In this document: positions 61,899-64,000 of the stretch, one piece after another | Layout of the letters: every line of letters starts with the position of its first letter | How positions within the stretch are numbered: the stretch's first letter is position 1 | Assembly: GCF_027533645.1 (NCBI RefSeq) | Contig: NZ_JAQAGY010000029.1 | Location: 1 to 64,000, forward strand | Direction of reading: 5' to 3' | Length of the DNA stretch: 64,000 bases | Origin: Paenibacillus caseinilyticus | GTDB lineage: Bacteria; Bacillota; Bacilli; Paenibacillales; NBRC-103111 | Made by a program: the position numbers and the translations under genes | Notes under the pieces: generated by a model | Databases searched by the model: none | What the model was told of the DNA's origin: nothing | The model's input: only the letters and a program-made list of their open reading frames with translations

Positions 61899-62696
61899 TT
61901 GAGTGACATTATGAATGCAATCATCATGGGCATCGTGGAGGGATTAACGGAGTTCCTGCCGGTATCATCGACCGGCCACATGATTCTGACGGCGCATCTG
62001 CTCGGCTTTGAAGGCGAGCGGGCCAAGACGTTCGAGGTCGTAGTGCAATTGGGAGCGGTTCTCGCCGTCTTCGTGCTGTATTGGCGCCGGTTTCTCGGGT
62101 TCCTGGATGTTCGGCCGGGCTTCCTGAAGCGCCCTGGCATCAATGCGGTGCATGTGGGCTTAGCCATGATTCCGGCGGTGGTGATCGGACTGCTGTTCCG
62201 GGACCAGATTAAGGCGTTCCTGTTCGGGCCCAATCCGGTGCTCTACAGCCTGGTCGCCGGCGGGATTCTTATGATTGTGGCAGAGAAAGCGCGGGTGCGC
62301 GTGACCTCCGAATCAATGGATGACATTACATACAAGCAAGCGCTCGGGATCGGGCTGTTCCAATGTCTCGCACTGTGGCCCGGCTTCTCGCGGTCCGGTT
62401 CGACCATGTCCGGGGGCATGCTGCTCGGGACGAGCCAGAAAGCCGCTGCCGAGTTTACGTTCATCGTCTCCGTTCCGATGATGTTCGCCGCGTCGGGGTA
62501 CGATCTGTACAAGAGCCGCGAATTCCTCACCATGGCTGACCTTCCCCTGTTCCTGATCGGTCTTGCTGCTTCCTTCATCGTCGGGATGCTGGCGATCGTG
62601 ACCTTCCTCAACGCCATCAAGAAACTGAAGCTGAGCTACTTCGCCTACTACCGTTTCGTCCTTGCCGCTATTTTCTTTATTATTTTGTATTTATAA
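61899..62696 (+). CDS. uppP: Undecaprenyl-diphosphatase UppP (BacA)
   Basis: 265 residues with eight hydrophobic segments. Both catalytic motifs are present: [14 protein letters not shown] (about 14-27) and [13 protein letters not shown] (about 166-178). It recycles undecaprenyl diphosphate to the monophosphate carrier for wall synthesis and gives bacitracin tolerance. TTG 61899 has AGGAGA 9 nt upstream; a GTG at 61890 is too close to that site, and an ATG at 61911 would leave the protein slightly short. It is followed by a strong terminator. Confidence 0.94.
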   Translation: MSDIMNAIIMGIVEGLTEFLPVSSTGHMILTAHLLGFEGERAKTFEVVVQLGAVLAVFVLYWRRFLGFLDVRPGFLKRPGINAVHVGLAMIPAVVIGLLFRDQIKAFLFGPNPVLYSLVAGGILMIVAEKARVRVTSESMDDITYKQALGIGLFQCLALWPGFSRSGSTMSGGMLLGTSQKAAAEFTFIVSVPMMFAASGYDLYKSREFLTMADLPLFLIGLAASFIVGMLAIVTFLNAIKKLKLSYFAYYRFVLAAIFFIILYL

Positions 62697-62717
62697 AATG
62701 GCATACAGCCGCTCGCC

Positions 62718-62755
62718 AAAAACACCGCAGGGTACGAGACCTGCGGTGTTTTGAG
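62718..62755 (+). terminator. Terminator of uppP
   Basis: 13-bp stem ACACCGCAGG/CCTGCGGTGT extended by A-T pairs (62719-62731 with 62740-62752). Confidence 0.8.
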
Positions 62756-62849
62756 TTGGGGGACGAGGCTGCCGCGGAGCGGCTGAAGCCATCCTCGGCC
62801 CAGCTGCTGCCTCCCGCACCGCCTCCGCTGCCCGGAGATCTGGGGTAGA

Positions 62850-62884
62850 CAAAAAAGGAAGCGGGAGGGGGCGCCCGCTTCCTT
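62850..62884 (-). terminator. Terminator of the GH18-SLH gene
   Basis: 11-bp stem AAGGAAGCGGG/CCCGCTTCCTT (62855-62865 with 62874-62884), with a T6 run on the minus strand. Confidence 0.85.
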
Positions 62885-62960
62885 CATTACCCCTATGGGA
62901 TAAAAAGCTACGGATGGATCCCTGCCGGCCAGCCCATACTACGCTCACCATCTACTACGG

Positions 62961-64000
62961 TCACAATCCCGTGCTCTGGGAAGCCGGCAGAGCGGCCGTT
63001 GTCCCGGAGCCGGCGCGTACCTCGGCCGCTTCCTCCAGCTTGCCGGACGATCTGCCGAGCAGCACGGCCATTTGAGCCCGGGTGGTCGGAAGCCCTGCAC
63101 GGAAGGTGCCGTCCGGATATCCGCTTACGATGCCTTCGCGGGCCAGCGTACGAATGGCTTCGTAGGACCAGCGCGACGGGGTCACGTCCTGGAAGGCCGG
63201 AAGCGAAGCGGCGGCAGCGGACGAACCTGCCGATGGGAGGCTGAGGGCTCGGACCAGGATGGCCGATAGCTGTTCGCGGGTCAGCGGGGCTTCGGGATCG
63301 AACCTGCCTCCGCCCACACCGTCGATCAGCCCGGCACTTCGGGCGGCGGCGATGGTCGCATAGGCCCAGTGGGCCGAAGGGACATCGGTGAACCCTGCCG
63401 GTGCGGTTCCCGCTGGCAGCTCCAGCGCTCGGACCAGGATGGCCGCCGCCTGGGCACGCGTCAAGTTCGCGTCCGGCTCGAAGTGTGCGGTCGCCGTTCC
63501 TGTCATCCAGCCCTTGTCGGCTGCCGTGAGGATATCCTCCAGCGCCCAGTGTCCTTCCGCATCTGCGAAGTAATTGCGGTTAAGCCAGTCCTCGAAGTAA
63601 CTCCAGGTTCCGGCGGATTCCTGTCCCATACTCCAGGCTCCGGAGCCCTTCAGGTTATATTTGCTAACGAGCTTCAGCTTCGCTTTGATCGATTCTTCAT
63701 TCTCATACCATACCGTATACGATTGGCCTGCAGGGAGCTCCTTGTAGCTCACTGTCGCCGGGGCGCTGCCTTCAGGCAGTGTGAAGTTCATGACCGGGGA
63801 GTCGGTATCGGTGTCATAGATCACGGAGCCGTTGTGCGCAGCGGTGAGCTGCTCCACTTTACGGTTCGAGATCCCGAGTCCCCGGATCGTACCGTCCTCG
63901 CTCCAGAGCCGTCCGTAGAAGGGGATCCCGAGGAGCAGCTTATCGGCTGGGACGCTCTTCAGCGCCTCCTGCACGGACTTCTCGACCCAGGGCAGGCTTG
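62961..64000 (-). CDS. GH18-type glycoside hydrolase with three C-terminal SLH domains (5' end cut by window edge)
   Basis: The visible 345 codons run open to the right edge, so the N-terminus (signal peptide and most of the barrel) is missing. The start of the visible part, VPADKLLLGIPFYGRLW (about 15 residues from the edge), is the barrel strand typical of YaaH/chitinase-type GH18 enzymes; YTVWYENEESIKAKLKLVSKYNLKGSGAWSMGQE is the last strand and helix. Three SLH domains follow (ADAEGHWALEDILTAADKGWM..., FTDVPSAHWAYATIAAARSAGLI..., FQDVTPSRWSYEAIRTLAREGIV...). It would hydrolyse chitin or peptidoglycan-type glycans at the cell surface. Confidence 0.88.
   Translation of the reverse strand, partial: SLPWVEKSVQEALKSVPADKLLLGIPFYGRLWSEDGTIRGLGISNRKVEQLTAAHNGSVIYDTDTDSPVMNFTLPEGSAPATVSYKELPAGQSYTVWYENEESIKAKLKLVSKYNLKGSGAWSMGQESAGTWSYFEDWLNRNYFADAEGHWALEDILTAADKGWMTGTATAHFEPDANLTRAQAAAILVRALELPAGTAPAGFTDVPSAHWAYATIAAARSAGLIDGVGGGRFDPEAPLTREQLSAILVRALSLPSAGSSAAAASLPAFQDVTPSRWSYEAIRTLAREGIVSGYPDGTFRAGLPTTRAQMAVLLGRSSGKLEEAAEVRAGSGTTAALPASQSTGL

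Overview
The window looks like chromosomal DNA of a Paenibacillus-type member of the Bacillota. This rests on a 5S rRNA followed by a dense tRNA block, GGAGG-type ribosome binding sites, a SigW/RsiW pair, a cdaA-cdaR-glmM-glmS block with a glmS ribozyme, S-layer (SLH) anchored proteins and CUT1 sugar uptake genes of the Lpl type. Base composition is moderately GC-rich. The genus call is inference; no genome comparison was possible.

Layout. 1-1251: end of an rRNA operon (5S), 12 tRNA genes and a bidirectional terminator. 1.2-9.4 kb (minus strand): SDR oxidoreductase, AI-2E type permease, YflT-like stress protein, GH13 neopullulanase-type enzyme, a purine-rich repeat tract, then a large hybrid histidine kinase. 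9.5-20.5 kb (plus): PEP carboxylase, sigW-rsiW, then cdaA-cdaR-glmM-glmS, which joins c-di-AMP synthesis to amino-sugar supply for the wall. 20.7-31.1 kb: an unrecognised 557-aa protein, a frameshifted small gene and a 2,732-residue SLH surface protein. 31.4-35.3 kb: a MerR regulator with a palindromic long-spacer promoter, two tandem tRNA-Cys genes with a shared T-stem mismatch, an uncharacterised protein directly behind them, a cysteine desulfurase, an EamA transporter and a VOC remnant. 35.3-42 kb: amidinohydrolase-like protein, orphan Spo0B-type kinase, then sigma-54 (rpoN) and an aldehyde dehydrogenase set among remnants of a permease and a GabT-like aminotransferase.

42-50.4 kb is a galactan- or arabinan-type glycan locus: secreted GH43-like enzyme with a CBM32-like domain, two CUT1 permeases, a lipoprotein binding protein and a membrane AraC/YesN-type regulator. 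50.4-55.4 kb looks like a local envelope-stress regulon: PspA with a membrane partner, a PepSY-like protein, a small secreted protein and an OmpR/HK pair. Three promoters there carry TTTCAC-type direct repeats at an 11-bp period, each exactly 10 nt ahead of a -10-like hexamer. 55.4-64 kb holds a GGDEF protein, BrkB/YihY, small unknown proteins, a TetR regulator, an L,D-transpeptidase, CorA, UppP and the end of a GH18-SLH protein cut by the window edge.

The strongest candidate for something undescribed is the MerR / tRNA-Cys x2 / unknown protein / cysteine desulfurase cluster. Both tRNA-Cys genes carry the same C51-A63 mismatch and U50-G64 wobble in the part of the T stem known to tune EF-Tu binding, while their acceptor stems covary to keep pairing. 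They could supply cysteinyl-tRNA for a purpose other than ordinary translation.
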